The translations under genes and the position numbers were made by a program. Under the pieces are notes generated by a model. It worked only from the letters and a program-made list of their open reading frames with translations, ran no database searches and was not told the origin of the DNA. A DNA stretch of 46,619 bases from NCBI GenBank assembly GCA_913050035.1, contig CAJXAC010000012.1, positions 1-46,619 on the forward strand. The letters are read 5' to 3'. How positions within the stretch are numbered: position 1 is the stretch's first letter; every line of letters begins with the position of its first letter. Of the stretch, positions 25,017 to 33,854 are shown piece by piece. The stretch is from an uncultured Gammaproteobacteria bacterium (lineage in GTDB: Bacteria > Pseudomonadota > Gammaproteobacteria > Pseudomonadales > Azotimanducaceae).

Positions 25017-26207
25017 TCAGATGTCGCCATTGTTGCGTAGCTCTTCCAGAGCCGCCTGCTCGAAGCCGGCGGACAACAATACTTCATCTGTATGGCTACC
25101 CACTTCACCGCCTGCCCAAGTGGTTCGCCCCGGGGTTAAGGACATTTTCGGCAAGATGGCGGGCACCTTGAGCTTGCCATTAGGAGTGTCTACCTCTTCA
25201 AACAGTCCGCGAGCCTGGTAATGAGGGTCGTTAAAAGCGTCGGCGATAGAGTAAATTGGCCCAACGGGTACGTCGGCGTCCTCTAATATAGCGATGACCT
25301 TTGCGCTATCGTGGGCACTGGTCCAGCCGCCTATGGCCGCATCAATTAATTGCTGTTGCTCTACGCGCCCCGCATTGGACCCAAGATCGGGGTCGTTAGC
25401 AAGATCCTCGCGGCCGACGGCCGTCATTAGGCGTACGTAAATTGAGTCACCGTTACCGCCGATGACCACGTGTTTGCCGTCGCGGCAAAGGTAGGTGTTG
25501 GTAGGAACGATTCCGGTGAGGGTTGATCCAGCCGGTTCGCGGATGGCTCCCGCGCCATCATATTCGGGCACCACGCCTTCCATTAAGTTAAACATCGCTT
25601 CATATAGCGCTACATCAATAACTTGTCCCTGTTGGTTCTCTTTGCGCGCAAGTAACGCCAGCAAAATGCCTAATGTGGCGTGTACCCCAGCGACACTGTC
25701 CCCAAGGCTCAAGTTTGGTCGTACGGGGACATCTTCTGGAAAACCATTCAGAAACCGAAATCCGCTAAAGGCTTCGGTGACTGATGCATATCCGGGCTTG
25801 CTACTATATGGCCCGCTCTGGCCATAACCCGAAATTCGGGTGTAAATCAGTTGAGGGTTGTGGGGTTTGATGTCCTCTGGCCCTAAACCCCACTTTTCCA
25901 TAGTGCCGGGCTTAAAGTTTTCGATGACCACATCGGCATTAAGCATCAAGCGCCTGAGGACCTCGCGTCCTTGTGCTGTGCGCAGATTGGCAGTCACCGA
26001 CTTCTTGTTCCGACCCAGGCTGCGCCACCAATATCCTGTGCCATCCTTGTCAAGTAGGCGCCAGCTGCGGATTGGGTCGCCGTTACCCGGAGGCTCTATC
26101 TTGATAACTTCGGCGCCAAAGTATCCCAAGATGGTGCCAGCAAAAGGCCCCGCTAATAGTTGACCTACCTCGAGTACTCGAACGCCATCAAGAGCTTGAG
26201 TGCTCAT
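25017..26207 (-). CDS. CaiB/BaiF family (class III) CoA-transferase
   Basis: A 396-residue CoA-transferase with GVRVLEVGQLLAGPFAGTIL at the N-terminus, EVIKIEPPGNGDPIR and the catalytic Asp in NLSLGDSVAGVHA, followed by the QQGQVIDVALYEAM turn. This one has the full family pattern and resembles succinyl-CoA-type transferases. Its start overlaps the end of the upstream acyl-CoA dehydrogenase by four bases, so it is translationally coupled to it. It probably loads CoA onto the acid that the dehydrogenase pair then oxidises. Confidence 0.91.
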   Translation of the reverse strand: MSTQALDGVRVLEVGQLLAGPFAGTILGYFGAEVIKIEPPGNGDPIRSWRLLDKDGTGYWWRSLGRNKKSVTANLRTAQGREVLRRLMLNADVVIENFKPGTMEKWGLGPEDIKPHNPQLIYTRISGYGQSGPYSSKPGYASVTEAFSGFRFLNGFPEDVPVRPNLSLGDSVAGVHATLGILLALLARKENQQGQVIDVALYEAMFNLMEGVVPEYDGAGAIREPAGSTLTGIVPTNTYLCRDGKHVVIGGNGDSIYVRLMTAVGREDLANDPDLGSNAGRVEQQQLIDAAIGGWTSAHDSAKVIAILEDADVPVGPIYSIADAFNDPHYQARGLFEEVDTPNGKLKVPAILPKMSLTPGRTTWAGGEVGSHTDEVLLSAGFEQAALEELRNNGDI

Positions 26208-27463
26208 GGTTGCTTAGGCTCCTTTGATGTATTGCGCCGCACGTCGCGAAATGGCCCGCTGTCGAAGCGGGGTTCTTTCGGTAAGCCAAGCACCCGCTCG
26301 GCAATAATGTTGCGCTGAATTTCATCGGTTCCACCGGCAATGGAGCCTGCTGGCGTGGAAACCAGAATTTCTGCGATGGTGCCTTCCATTGGACTATCTT
26401 TTCCGGTGAGCAGCGCGTCGTTTGCACTGATATGGGTATGAACCTGTGCGGCCAAGCGGCCGATATGGCTGGCAGCCAGTTTGCCCAGCGAACCTTCAGG
26501 TCCCTGGGGCTTGCCTGCCTTTTGCGCGGCCCGTGCCCGCTGTGCCGTCCAATGAGCAGAGCTGGCAAGAATGTGCAGTCGCGCGATGTCCTGTCGCAAA
26601 ACTGGATCATTTATCGCACCGGTATCGTTGGCGCGCTGCAGTATAAGATCCACGCGACCGGCACGCTGTGGATACCACTTGTATGGTTCGTTTGCGATCT
26701 CCAGTTCTTCTTGATATTGCTTGTATATTGGCGCGGGCGATGCTGTTTTTGCTGCCGGATTACGCGGGCGATCGAAGGAGCGCCGTTCGTACGCCAGGGT
26801 GGTCATCGCGATCTGCCAGCCGTCGCCGGGTTGACCAATGAGGTTGGTGCGCGGGACTCGAGCGTCAGTAAAAAACACCTCATTGAAGGAGGCATGACCG
26901 TTCATTTGTTTCAACTGCCGCACCTCAACACCGGGTTGGCGCATGTCGAGAACAAAATAGCTCAAGCCTTTATGTTTTGGTTCGTCCCAATCGCTGCGCG
27001 CCAACAACAGACCGAAATCGGCATGGTGGGCGCTGGTATTCCATACTTTCTGGCCATTGATGATCCATTCGTCGCCTTGCAGATCGGCACGAGTTGTTGC
27101 ACCAGCAAGGTCGGAGCCACTGCCTGGTTCGCTAAACAATTGGCACCAGTGTTCTGCGCCGGTAAGAATAGGGCGCAGATAGCGCTGCTTTTGCTTATGG
27201 TCCGCGTGAGCTAATAGAGTGACCGCAGCGAGCATGCGAACACCGCTATGCGCTGCGCCAATGGCTCCAATGTGTGCCAGTTCTTCGTCAACTACTGCGC
27301 TTAGTTGTGGGTCTAGGTCACGGCCAAAATAATCGCTTGGCCAGTCTGGAGCGCCCCAACCGGAATCCGCTAATAGCTCGCGCCAGTGGATAAGGTCTAA
27401 ATTCGGGTCCCAGTTGGCCGCCAGCCAGGTACGGACGTCTTGACGTATTTCTTCGATGTTCAT
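26204..27463 (-). CDS. Acyl-CoA dehydrogenase, catalytic-type subunit of a likely heteromer
   Basis: A 419-residue dehydrogenase with the flavin/substrate segment CQLFSEPGSGSDLAG (107-121) and a C-terminal AGGTDEIQRNIIAERV. Where medium-chain enzymes have the catalytic Glu (YEGT), this protein has AGGT. A Glu at 226 in LAYERRSF lies where isovaleryl-CoA-type enzymes place theirs. This is the pattern of actinobacterial FadE/ChsE enzymes that work as alpha2-beta2 complexes on bulky, steroid-like acyl-CoAs. The second gene lies two bases upstream. A steroid-like or otherwise bulky side chain is an inference. Confidence 0.91.
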   Translation of the reverse strand: MNIEEIRQDVRTWLAANWDPNLDLIHWRELLADSGWGAPDWPSDYFGRDLDPQLSAVVDEELAHIGAIGAAHSGVRMLAAVTLLAHADHKQKQRYLRPILTGAEHWCQLFSEPGSGSDLAGATTRADLQGDEWIINGQKVWNTSAHHADFGLLLARSDWDEPKHKGLSYFVLDMRQPGVEVRQLKQMNGHASFNEVFFTDARVPRTNLIGQPGDGWQIAMTTLAYERRSFDRPRNPAAKTASPAPIYKQYQEELEIANEPYKWYPQRAGRVDLILQRANDTGAINDPVLRQDIARLHILASSAHWTAQRARAAQKAGKPQGPEGSLGKLAASHIGRLAAQVHTHISANDALLTGKDSPMEGTIAEILVSTPAGSIAGGTDEIQRNIIAERVLGLPKEPRFDSGPFRDVRRNTSKEPKQP

Positions 27464-27465
27464 AG

Positions 27466-28602
27466 TTAACCAATTCTAGCTTTTGCTCTTGCGCCGTGAG
27501 TGATCGCATGCAGCATGCGCTCGCGGTGGGCGGCAGGCGTACCTAATAAAACTTCAGAGCTCTTCGCACGCTTAAACCACAAGTGTGTATCGTTTTCCCA
27601 TGTAAAACCGATGCCGCCGTGCAACTGAATGCATTCGCTGGCGACACGGACGTAGGCTTCGCTCGCAGCGGCCTTTGCCAGACTGGCATGCTCGCGCACA
27701 TCCTCGTTGGCCGCAAGACAATGGGCTGCCTGATAGGCAGCTGACTTAGCTAGCTCGACCTCTAGAAGTAATTCCGCCAGACGATGTTTGATGGCTTGGA
27801 AAGACGCAATGCTGCGACCGAACTGAAAGCGCAGTTGCGTATAGTCTAATGCTGACTGCAAAAGTGTTTGTGCACCGCCAATCATTTCGTTACTCAGAGC
27901 CACAAGCACATAATCCATTAGGCTCGGTAAGTCTGCTTTGCCGAGGCGCTCAGCAGGAGTGTTGGCTAGCGTAACGGTATTGAGCTTGCGTGTGGCGTCC
28001 ATGCTCTGCACTGGCGTGATTGTCAGGCCATGGGCCCCAGTATCAGTAGCGAATAGGGCGATGCTGCCGTCAATCTCGCGAGCAGCTACGAAAATCACCT
28101 CAGCGACTTGGGCGTCAATGACATAGTGCTTAGTGCCAGAGAGTTGGTATTTGCCATCGGTGTTGCTCGTGGCTGTGGTACGGATATCTTCGTCACTCCA
28201 CATCGGCGCATGTTCGGTGATAGCCAAACAGGCAATTATTTCACCGCTGGCAATGCCCGGTAGCCACTGCTGCTTTTGGGCTTCGTTGCCAGTTGCACTC
28301 AGTGCATGAGCGGCGCAGACCGCGGATGCGAAGAAGGGGCCGCAATACAGGCTGCGCCCCATTTCCTCGCAGGCAATGGCTAATTCCTGAGGGCCAAAAC
28401 CTGCACCACCGTACTGTTCTGCAATGGCGATACTACTCAAGCCGAGTTGTTGGTTAAGCATTGACCATACTGCTGGATCATAACCTCTGATATCAGCCAT
28501 CTGCGCTCGAACCTCGGTGGTCGGCGATTTATCAGCCAGGAATCGTGCTAGGTTCTCCCGAAACTGCTCCTGATCCTCATTAAAAATAAACTGCGTTGAC
28601 AA
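27466..28602 (-). CDS. Acyl-CoA dehydrogenase, partner subunit
   Basis: A 378-residue acyl-CoA dehydrogenase. It has the FAD-binding RFQFGRSIASFQAIKH segment and the C-terminal LHGGIGFTWENDTHLWFKRA, typical of the smaller partner in heteromeric FadE pairs. The usual catalytic Glu motif is absent, while the ligand motif in the middle is only partly kept (ITEHAPMWSDED). The stop is followed two bases later by the next dehydrogenase start. It is the first gene of the minus-strand run and faces the SDR gene across a 286-base divergent region. Confidence 0.9.
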   Translation of the reverse strand: MSTQFIFNEDQEQFRENLARFLADKSPTTEVRAQMADIRGYDPAVWSMLNQQLGLSSIAIAEQYGGAGFGPQELAIACEEMGRSLYCGPFFASAVCAAHALSATGNEAQKQQWLPGIASGEIIACLAITEHAPMWSDEDIRTTATSNTDGKYQLSGTKHYVIDAQVAEVIFVAAREIDGSIALFATDTGAHGLTITPVQSMDATRKLNTVTLANTPAERLGKADLPSLMDYVLVALSNEMIGGAQTLLQSALDYTQLRFQFGRSIASFQAIKHRLAELLLEVELAKSAAYQAAHCLAANEDVREHASLAKAAASEAYVRVASECIQLHGGIGFTWENDTHLWFKRAKSSEVLLGTPAAHRERMLHAITHGARAKARIG

Positions 28603-28888
28603 GCCGTTTTCCCCTCGTACTGCGAACAGATCACCTATCTAGACGAACAATGTATCACGGCTAGAGCCGATAGACGGACGCATACTCCGGCCAAGATTGT
28701 GAGAAAAATGGTGATGTAGGCTAAGCGCTTAATTATGCAAGAGGAGATCTGGAAGTTGATGTCTTAACAAATTTATCAAGTTCCAATTACACTCTTTTTT
28801 GTTTTTTACGCAACTTGAGAGTTCCAGGACGAGACCTCGCGGCGGTCTAAAGGTAAGCTTTGTGCTTTCAGAAACGGGAGGATTACTA
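28603..28888. promoter_or_regulatory. Divergent control region between the dehydrogenase run and the SDR gene
   Basis: This 286-base stretch carries no credible gene. It should hold promoters in both directions. It is more AT-rich than its surroundings around 28730-28810 and includes two T runs near 28794-28807. I found no clear inverted operator. GGGAGG (28876-28881) is the Shine-Dalgarno for the SDR start. Confidence 0.45.
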
Positions 28889-29671
28889 ATGAGCGTAACG
28901 ACACAGCTATTTGATTTAACAGGACAGGTCGCTTTAATTACGGGCGCATCAAAAGGCATGGGCAAAGCCATGGCCATGGCATTAGCCGAGCACGGCAGTA
29001 AGGTCGTGATTTCTAGTCGCAAGTTAGACCAGTGCGAAGAAACTGCTGCTGAGATTAACGCCGCCTGTGGTGAGGAACGTGCCATCGCCATTGCCTGTAA
29101 CATCGGCTACAAAGATCAGTTACAGGCTTTGGTCGACGAAACCCGAGAACGCTTGGGTCCGATCGATACACTAATCGCGAATGCTGGCGTTAATCCCTTT
29201 TATGGGCCTATGTCGGAGATTCCTGATGAAGCCTTCGATAAAACTATGAATTCTAATTTGCGCTCAAACCACTGGCTGTGTCAGATGGTAGCTCCAGACA
29301 TGCTCGAAAAGGGGCGCGGCGCGATTATGATCACCGCCAGTGTGGGGGCGTTCGGCCCATCGGATACTTTAGGCACCTACAATATTTCGAAGATGGCAGA
29401 CATCGCCTTGGTTCGAAACCTGGCTATGGAGTGGGGACCCAAAGGTATTCGGGTTAATGCACTATGCCCTGGGCTGATCCGCACTGATTTCGCTAAAGCG
29501 TTGTGGGATAACCCCGAGGCAGCCCAGCGGGTGACTGAGCAAACGCCTTTGCGTCGCTTCGGCGAAGCAGACGACTTCAAGGGCATTGCGGTATTTGTAG
29601 CTTCCGATGCCAGCGCCTATGTCACCGGTCAGGCTTTGACCGTTTGTGGTGGCACCCATATGTTCAGATAG
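28889..29671 (+). CDS. SDR family (short-chain) oxidoreductase
   Basis: A 260-residue classical SDR starting at ATG 28889 behind GGGAGG; an earlier in-frame ATG at 28799 would add an unconserved leader. NAD(P) binding is seen in TGASKGMG (18-25) and NAG (98-100). The catalytic set is S151, Y164 and K168 in GTYNISKMA. The C-terminal VTGQALTVCGGTHMF is also standard. The closest type is the 3-hydroxyacyl or 3-ketoacyl reductase group. It would oxidise or reduce an alcohol/ketone of the acyl intermediate. It is followed 9 bases later by a MaoC-type gene. Confidence 0.92.
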   Translation: MSVTTQLFDLTGQVALITGASKGMGKAMAMALAEHGSKVVISSRKLDQCEETAAEINAACGEERAIAIACNIGYKDQLQALVDETRERLGPIDTLIANAGVNPFYGPMSEIPDEAFDKTMNSNLRSNHWLCQMVAPDMLEKGRGAIMITASVGAFGPSDTLGTYNISKMADIALVRNLAMEWGPKGIRVNALCPGLIRTDFAKALWDNPEAAQRVTEQTPLRRFGEADDFKGIAVFVASDASAYVTGQALTVCGGTHMFR

Positions 29672-29680
29672 GAGACAAAG

Positions 29681-30496
29681 ATGCTCGAGCAACCTGAGCA
29701 TTGGGTCGAGCCCGAGGCTGGATTCCAATATCTGGCGGATACAATATCAGTGGCACCAACGCATCAGACTGAAAAGCTGGCAGCTTGCGGTATTGACGCT
29801 GGCGTATTCGGTGAACAGGTTGATCCGGCGTTTTTTATTGGTATTGCGATTCATGCCGGTATACGCAGCGGCATTAGCGCTGAAGGCAATATCAATATGT
29901 TGCAGGGCCTACAGATGCATCGCCCGCCACTGTTGGATGAGCCGCTCAACGTGCGTGGAGAAATTCTTGATGTACGATCAGTACCGCGCGGACGTCGTGT
30001 ACATACCGATGTATGGTTCGAAGACGAACAAGGACAGCGGGTGATTAGTGCGGTACGCACCTCATTGAAGCCGGATCTAAATGTGGCAGACAAAGGTGGT
30101 GCTGGCGAGCGGCCGCAGCCGGTAATCGAAGACCCGACAGCGCTGCGGCTATTGAGTGAATATACCCTGACGCCAGAGCGGGTTAAGGCCTATAGCATGG
30201 AGGGCAATAGTATTCACTATGAACAGGAGGCTGCAGAGCAGGCGGGTTTCCGCGCGCCATTAATCGGTGGCGGCATGGGAGTGCACTATCTGACCGCCGA
30301 AATGTGGCGTAGTTATAAGCCCCGGGCTTTCAGTGCTGACATCTACTTCAGACGCCCGATATTTTGGGACGAATCAGTTTCAGTCGGGATACAGGAGGGC
30401 AGCAAAAGCCATTGGACCGCCATGGCGGTCCTCAAGCAAGGGAAGGCCGTTAAAGTTGGTACCGAGATAGCGTTGCGCGATTTGATCCCAGGTTAA
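29681..30496 (+). CDS. MaoC-like double hot-dog protein, acyl-CoA hydratase type
   Basis: A 271-residue protein of two hot-dog halves. The second half carries SMEGNSIHYEQEAAEQAGFR, the place of the hydratase-2 motif normally written GDxNPxH. Here the acidic residue is E174 rather than Asp and the His is H179, keeping the D/E-x4-H spacing, so the site may still work. The first half lacks the motif. It likely hydrates an enoyl-CoA of the R-specific type. It is coupled to the SDR, which could oxidise the 3-hydroxy product. It converges on the next MaoC gene with 3 bases between stops. Confidence 0.82.
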   Translation: MLEQPEHWVEPEAGFQYLADTISVAPTHQTEKLAACGIDAGVFGEQVDPAFFIGIAIHAGIRSGISAEGNINMLQGLQMHRPPLLDEPLNVRGEILDVRSVPRGRRVHTDVWFEDEQGQRVISAVRTSLKPDLNVADKGGAGERPQPVIEDPTALRLLSEYTLTPERVKAYSMEGNSIHYEQEAAEQAGFRAPLIGGGMGVHYLTAEMWRSYKPRAFSADIYFRRPIFWDESVSVGIQEGSKSHWTAMAVLKQGKAVKVGTEIALRDLIPG

Positions 30497-30499
30497 AAC

Positions 30500-30916
30500 T
30501 TATTCAAGAGGCAAGCGCACCATGGCGGTGCCGAATACCCGGGTTTCGTCCTTGGTATTCTTCACGGTCATATCTAATTCGACCAATCCCTCTTCTTCGT
30601 CAATGTCGGTAACTACGGCGCTGATAATGGCCGGAGTGTCTGCGAGCATGGGGGCACGGAATACCGTGTCGATGTGCTCAACATTGCCATTTGGAGCCCA
30701 GCTGTGAATTGCGCTGGTCAAAAATCCCATGCCCATGATTCCTGGCACCAGTGCGCCTGGAAATCCCTCCTTGCGCGCACCCTCATGATCTTCAAAGCGC
30801 GGTCCGCCCCAGCCCACGGATTTGGCGAAAGCCATAGTGTTTTCAATGCGGGTATCCGGTTCAAATACGGGTAGTTCGGCCCCAAATTCCACATCGTGAA
30901 TTGTGTTAACGCTCAT
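30500..30916 (-). CDS. MaoC-like single hot-dog protein, motif-poor subunit
   Basis: A 138-residue hot-dog protein. The region that normally bears D-x4-H reads KSVGWGGPRFEDHEGARKEG, without the Asp and His pair, while the following PGALVPGIMGMGF is the helix of the fold. Small proteins like this commonly pair with a partner to form one hydratase unit (HadAB, ChsH1-ChsH2). Its neighbour two bases upstream is another hot-dog protein, so a heteromer is likely. Activity by itself is doubtful. Confidence 0.82.
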   Translation of the reverse strand: MSVNTIHDVEFGAELPVFEPDTRIENTMAFAKSVGWGGPRFEDHEGARKEGFPGALVPGIMGMGFLTSAIHSWAPNGNVEHIDTVFRAPMLADTPAIISAVVTDIDEEEGLVELDMTVKNTKDETRVFGTAMVRLPLE

Positions 30917-30918
30917 CG

Positions 30919-31353
30919 CTACTTCTCCCGGATAACTAAACGTGAATCTGTTGTTGCGAGATGCTCGCCGCTCTCATCGAATAATTCCAAGCGCACCACG
31001 ATAAAAATCATGCGCCCGGAACGACCTTTTTTGTCATAGATGTCGTGTAGATGAGTCTTGCCCGTAAGTTTGATGTCTGGCCGCACCGGTGCGAAGCACT
31101 CTACTGCCTTGCCACCGTCCATAGGCACGCCCCCGAGAGCAGGAAAGTCGATAGGTAGATGTCGGCCGGAGGCCAGGCTGCATAAAAATGCGGGTGTTGC
31201 CTGAAAGTCAGGATGGTCTGGATCAACGTACTGAGGACGTTTTTCACCTGATGTGGTGGCGGCTATTACCAATCGGTCGGAACTTAAAATAAAGTCTTTG
31301 CGATCGAATTCATTATTTAGGTATTGCGTTTTTAAGTCGTCGATATCGACCAT
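30919..31353 (-). CDS. MaoC N-terminal/FAS1-type hot-dog protein
   Basis: A 144-residue protein starting at ATG 31353. An ATG at 31410 is in frame but adds an unconserved leader. The segment SGEKRPQYVDPDHPDF (about 35-50) and CFAPVRPDIKLTGKTHLHDIY match the MaoC dehydratase N-terminal/FAS1-like family, in which the N half binds substrate. With the next gene it forms a convincing two-subunit dehydratase/hydratase. It diverges from the racemase gene across a 160-base spacer that contains an inverted repeat (31409-31432). Confidence 0.8.
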   Translation of the reverse strand: MVDIDDLKTQYLNNEFDRKDFILSSDRLVIAATTSGEKRPQYVDPDHPDFQATPAFLCSLASGRHLPIDFPALGGVPMDGGKAVECFAPVRPDIKLTGKTHLHDIYDKKGRSGRMIFIVVRLELFDESGEHLATTDSRLVIREK

Positions 31354-31408
31354 GTAGTTGTGCTCCCAGTATCCCAGCGCCCAGTCTAAGGGGGCCTCGG
31401 CCGAATGC

Positions 31409-31432
31409 AAAGCACTCTAGCGTAGTGCCTTT
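31409..31432. promoter_or_regulatory. Inverted repeat in a divergent control region
   Basis: AAAGCACT (31409-31416) and AGTGCCTTT (31424-31432) are inverted with one bulge around CTAGCGT. The core GCACT-N7-AGTGC is perfect. It lies between the divergent hot-dog pair and the racemase gene and could be a dimer-binding operator. Confidence 0.4.
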
Positions 31433-31513
31433 ATTGCCGGAGAAATGCTCCTTACAATAGGTAAGCAATTTACGCATAGACACGGGTCTAGCAAACATGA
31501 TGAGGGGAAATAG

Positions 31514-32650
31514 ATGGGACCATTAACAGGATTAAGAGTTGTTGAACTCCAGGGTATTGGCCCGGGGCCATTCTGCGGCATGATGTTGGCGGACATGGGC
31601 GCTGACATTATTCGTATTGACCGATCTGCCGCAGTAGGTAGTGGAGCCCGCAGCGCTGATGTATTGGCTCGAGGGCGCAAAAGTATCGCGGTGGATCTGA
31701 AGAATCCTCAAGGCGTAGAAACGGTATTAAAGCTCGTTGAGACTGCTGATGTGTTGCTGGAGGGCTTTCGCCCTGGTGTAACCGAGCGTCTGGGTCTTGG
31801 CCCCGATGTATGCTTAGAACGTAACCCCAAACTCGTATACGGGCGAATGACCGGCTGGGGGCAGACGGGCACCATGGCCCATGCTGCGGGCCACGACATC
31901 AACTACATCTCTTTATCTGGCGTGCTGCATGCCATTGGGGAGCCGGGATCTCGTCCAACCCCGCCGCTTAATCTGGTGGGTGATTTCGGTGGTGGTGGCA
32001 TGCTACTGGCCTTCGGCATTGTCGCCGCTTTGTATGAGCGCGGTGTCTCAGGTAAGGGTCAGGTGATCGATGCAGCAATGACCGATGGATCGGCTCTGCT
32101 CATGAACTCAATCTTCGGTCTGATGGGGCAGGGTGTGTGGAACCAGAATAGGGGCAGTAACCTACTGGACGGTGGAGCACATTTTTATGGCACTTATGAA
32201 ACCAAGGATGGGCGCTTTGTTTCTATTGGCTCTATCGAGCCACAGTTTTATGCATTGTTGCTGGAAAAAACTGGCCTCGATCAGGACCCGGACCTGGCAA
32301 AACAGATGAGTCGCGACGATTGGCCGAAGTTGCGTGAAAAACTAGCCGCAGTCCTAGCGACCAAAACCCGAGATGAATGGGATGAAATCATGTTGGGTAC
32401 GGACATCTGCTATGCACCAATTCTGAATTTTGACGAGGCCGTAGCGCATCCCCATAACCAGGCACGGAATACCTTTGTAGCGTCGGCAGATATTGTGCAG
32501 GCCGCACCAGCGCCGCGCTTTTCACGAACAGAGCCCGAACTGCCGGAGCCGCCTGTTGCACCCGGCGAGCATTCTGAAGAAGTGTTAGCAAGTATTGGTC
32601 TAGATGCGGCGGCAATTGCGGAATTGAAATCCAGCGGGGCGGTAGTTTAG
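31514..32650 (+). CDS. Alpha-methylacyl-CoA racemase (AMACR/MCR type)
   Basis: A 378-residue CaiB-fold protein, but of the racemase branch: [19 protein letters not shown] at the N-terminus, [12 protein letters not shown] with H127, LVGDFGGGG with D157 and IEPQFYALL with E242. These match the His/Asp/Glu set of mycobacterial MCR (H126, D156, E241) almost residue for residue. It would interconvert the 2R and 2S forms of 2-methylacyl-CoA, the step needed to let branched or sterol-derived chains enter beta-oxidation. This is the best clue to substrate type in the block. GAGGGG precedes the start. Confidence 0.93.
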   Translation: MGPLTGLRVVELQGIGPGPFCGMMLADMGADIIRIDRSAAVGSGARSADVLARGRKSIAVDLKNPQGVETVLKLVETADVLLEGFRPGVTERLGLGPDVCLERNPKLVYGRMTGWGQTGTMAHAAGHDINYISLSGVLHAIGEPGSRPTPPLNLVGDFGGGGMLLAFGIVAALYERGVSGKGQVIDAAMTDGSALLMNSIFGLMGQGVWNQNRGSNLLDGGAHFYGTYETKDGRFVSIGSIEPQFYALLLEKTGLDQDPDLAKQMSRDDWPKLREKLAAVLATKTRDEWDEIMLGTDICYAPILNFDEAVAHPHNQARNTFVASADIVQAAPAPRFSRTEPELPEPPVAPGEHSEEVLASIGLDAAAIAELKSSGAVV

Positions 32651-32669
32651 ATAAAAATTGATATAAAAA

Positions 32670-33854
32670 TCAGCGGGTTGAGTAATAATCCTCAACCTCT
32701 TTGTTTATAATTTTTCGTAATTCTTGGTAGTCGCTGTCAGTTCTACTGGCAGCGATGTCCAATACATCTTGGTGTTCGAGTTTCCATCGCAGTCGACCGT
32801 TGGGTTGGGTAACCTCTTTGACTCTGACGACGCCGAATTGGGTGTCGATACTGCGCATATGTCGCGGTAATACGCGTTTGCTGAAGGGCAATTGGCGCAG
32901 ACCAATGGTCGTGGATTGATTGAGTATAAGATCGGACAGAGCTTCGGCTTTGTCGGTCTCGCACAATACGCACAGGCACTGGGCTGAGCGGCTTTTCTTC
33001 ATCACGATTGGAGTCAAATAGACGTCGGCAGCGCCAGCATCAAATAGGGCGTTCATAAGTGGCTCAAATGCCTCAGGACTCATATCGTCAATGTTGGCTT
33101 CCAATTTTATATGCTGGGACAGCTCGTCTTCAGCATGGTAAGCGCCCAGAGCGACGCGCAGCACATTGGGTATCTCAAAATCTTTGACGCCGATGCCATA
33201 GCCGATTTTGCTCGGCTTGAAGGCGCTGCGCGGCGCGTATTCATCGACGCTGGCTGCCAGAATGGCAGCGCCTGTAGGAGTGGTGCATTCGCCCTTCACG
33301 CCGCCATAAGTGCACGGTGCATTTACCAGTAATTCTTGAGTGGCGGGTGCGGGCACAGGAAAGCGGCCGTGTGCACAGTCAACGAAGCCGCTGCCCACCT
33401 CTACAGGATTGCATAAGATGACATCGGGTTGTAGATAGTCGATGCAAATAGCCGCCGCGACAATGTCGACGATGGAGTCTATTGCGCCAACTTCATGGAA
33501 ATGCACGTCGTCAGGTGCGATACCGTGGATTTTCCCCTCCGCATTCGCGATGAGTTGGAATATGTCCAGAGCGCGACGCTCGATACTTGGGCTAAAGCCA
33601 GCATCGCGAATCATGCGCTGAATAGTCGAATGGTGCCGATGATCGTGCTGATCTTTGGCCGTAACCCGCACATTGATGCCACTAATGCCCATTTTTTTCG
33701 CATTACTCAGTTGCAGGGAAAATGCGCTGCCAAGACCAAGTCTGGCCAGTTCTGTGTCCACGTAATCGGCAGGGACGCCTAAATCAATCAGCGCTGCCAA
33801 ATGCATGTCTCCAGCAATACCGCACTGGGGTTGATAGAACAGCGCTGTTGCCAT
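32670..33854 (-). CDS. larC: LarC-type nickel-pincer cofactor biosynthesis protein
   Basis: A 394-residue protein of the LarC (DUF111) family, which inserts nickel into the pyridinium-derived pincer cofactor of LarA-type racemases and epimerases. LarC1 features are the opening FYQPQCGIAGDMHLAALIDL and the His-rich TAKDQHDHRHHS stretch. The LarC2 part has the hallmark KLEANIDDMSPE followed by ADVYLTPIVMKKSRS. In Lactiplantibacillus the two parts need a ribosomal frameshift; here one frame encodes both. No larA, larB or larE is in the window. Its start immediately follows the stop of the aldo/keto reductase gene. Confidence 0.9.
   Translation of the reverse strand: MATALFYQPQCGIAGDMHLAALIDLGVPADYVDTELARLGLGSAFSLQLSNAKKMGISGINVRVTAKDQHDHRHHSTIQRMIRDAGFSPSIERRALDIFQLIANAEGKIHGIAPDDVHFHEVGAIDSIVDIVAAAICIDYLQPDVILCNPVEVGSGFVDCAHGRFPVPAPATQELLVNAPCTYGGVKGECTTPTGAAILAASVDEYAPRSAFKPSKIGYGIGVKDFEIPNVLRVALGAYHAEDELSQHIKLEANIDDMSPEAFEPLMNALFDAGAADVYLTPIVMKKSRSAQCLCVLCETDKAEALSDLILNQSTTIGLRQLPFSKRVLPRHMRSIDTQFGVVRVKEVTQPNGRLRWKLEHQDVLDIAASRTDSDYQELRKIINKEVEDYYSTR

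Noticed and set aside
24836-25108. A 90-codon minus-strand frame in the spacer before the isomerase
   Set aside because: Its first part is the out-of-frame end of the CoA-transferase gene, and no Shine-Dalgarno or family pattern is seen.
26432-27214. A 260-codon open frame on the plus strand
   Set aside because: It lies entirely opposite the acyl-CoA dehydrogenase gene, has no recognisable domain and looks like an antisense shadow.
28794-28807. T runs as an intrinsic terminator
   Set aside because: No stable GC-rich hairpin lies just upstream on the plus strand; the runs fit an AT-rich promoter region better.
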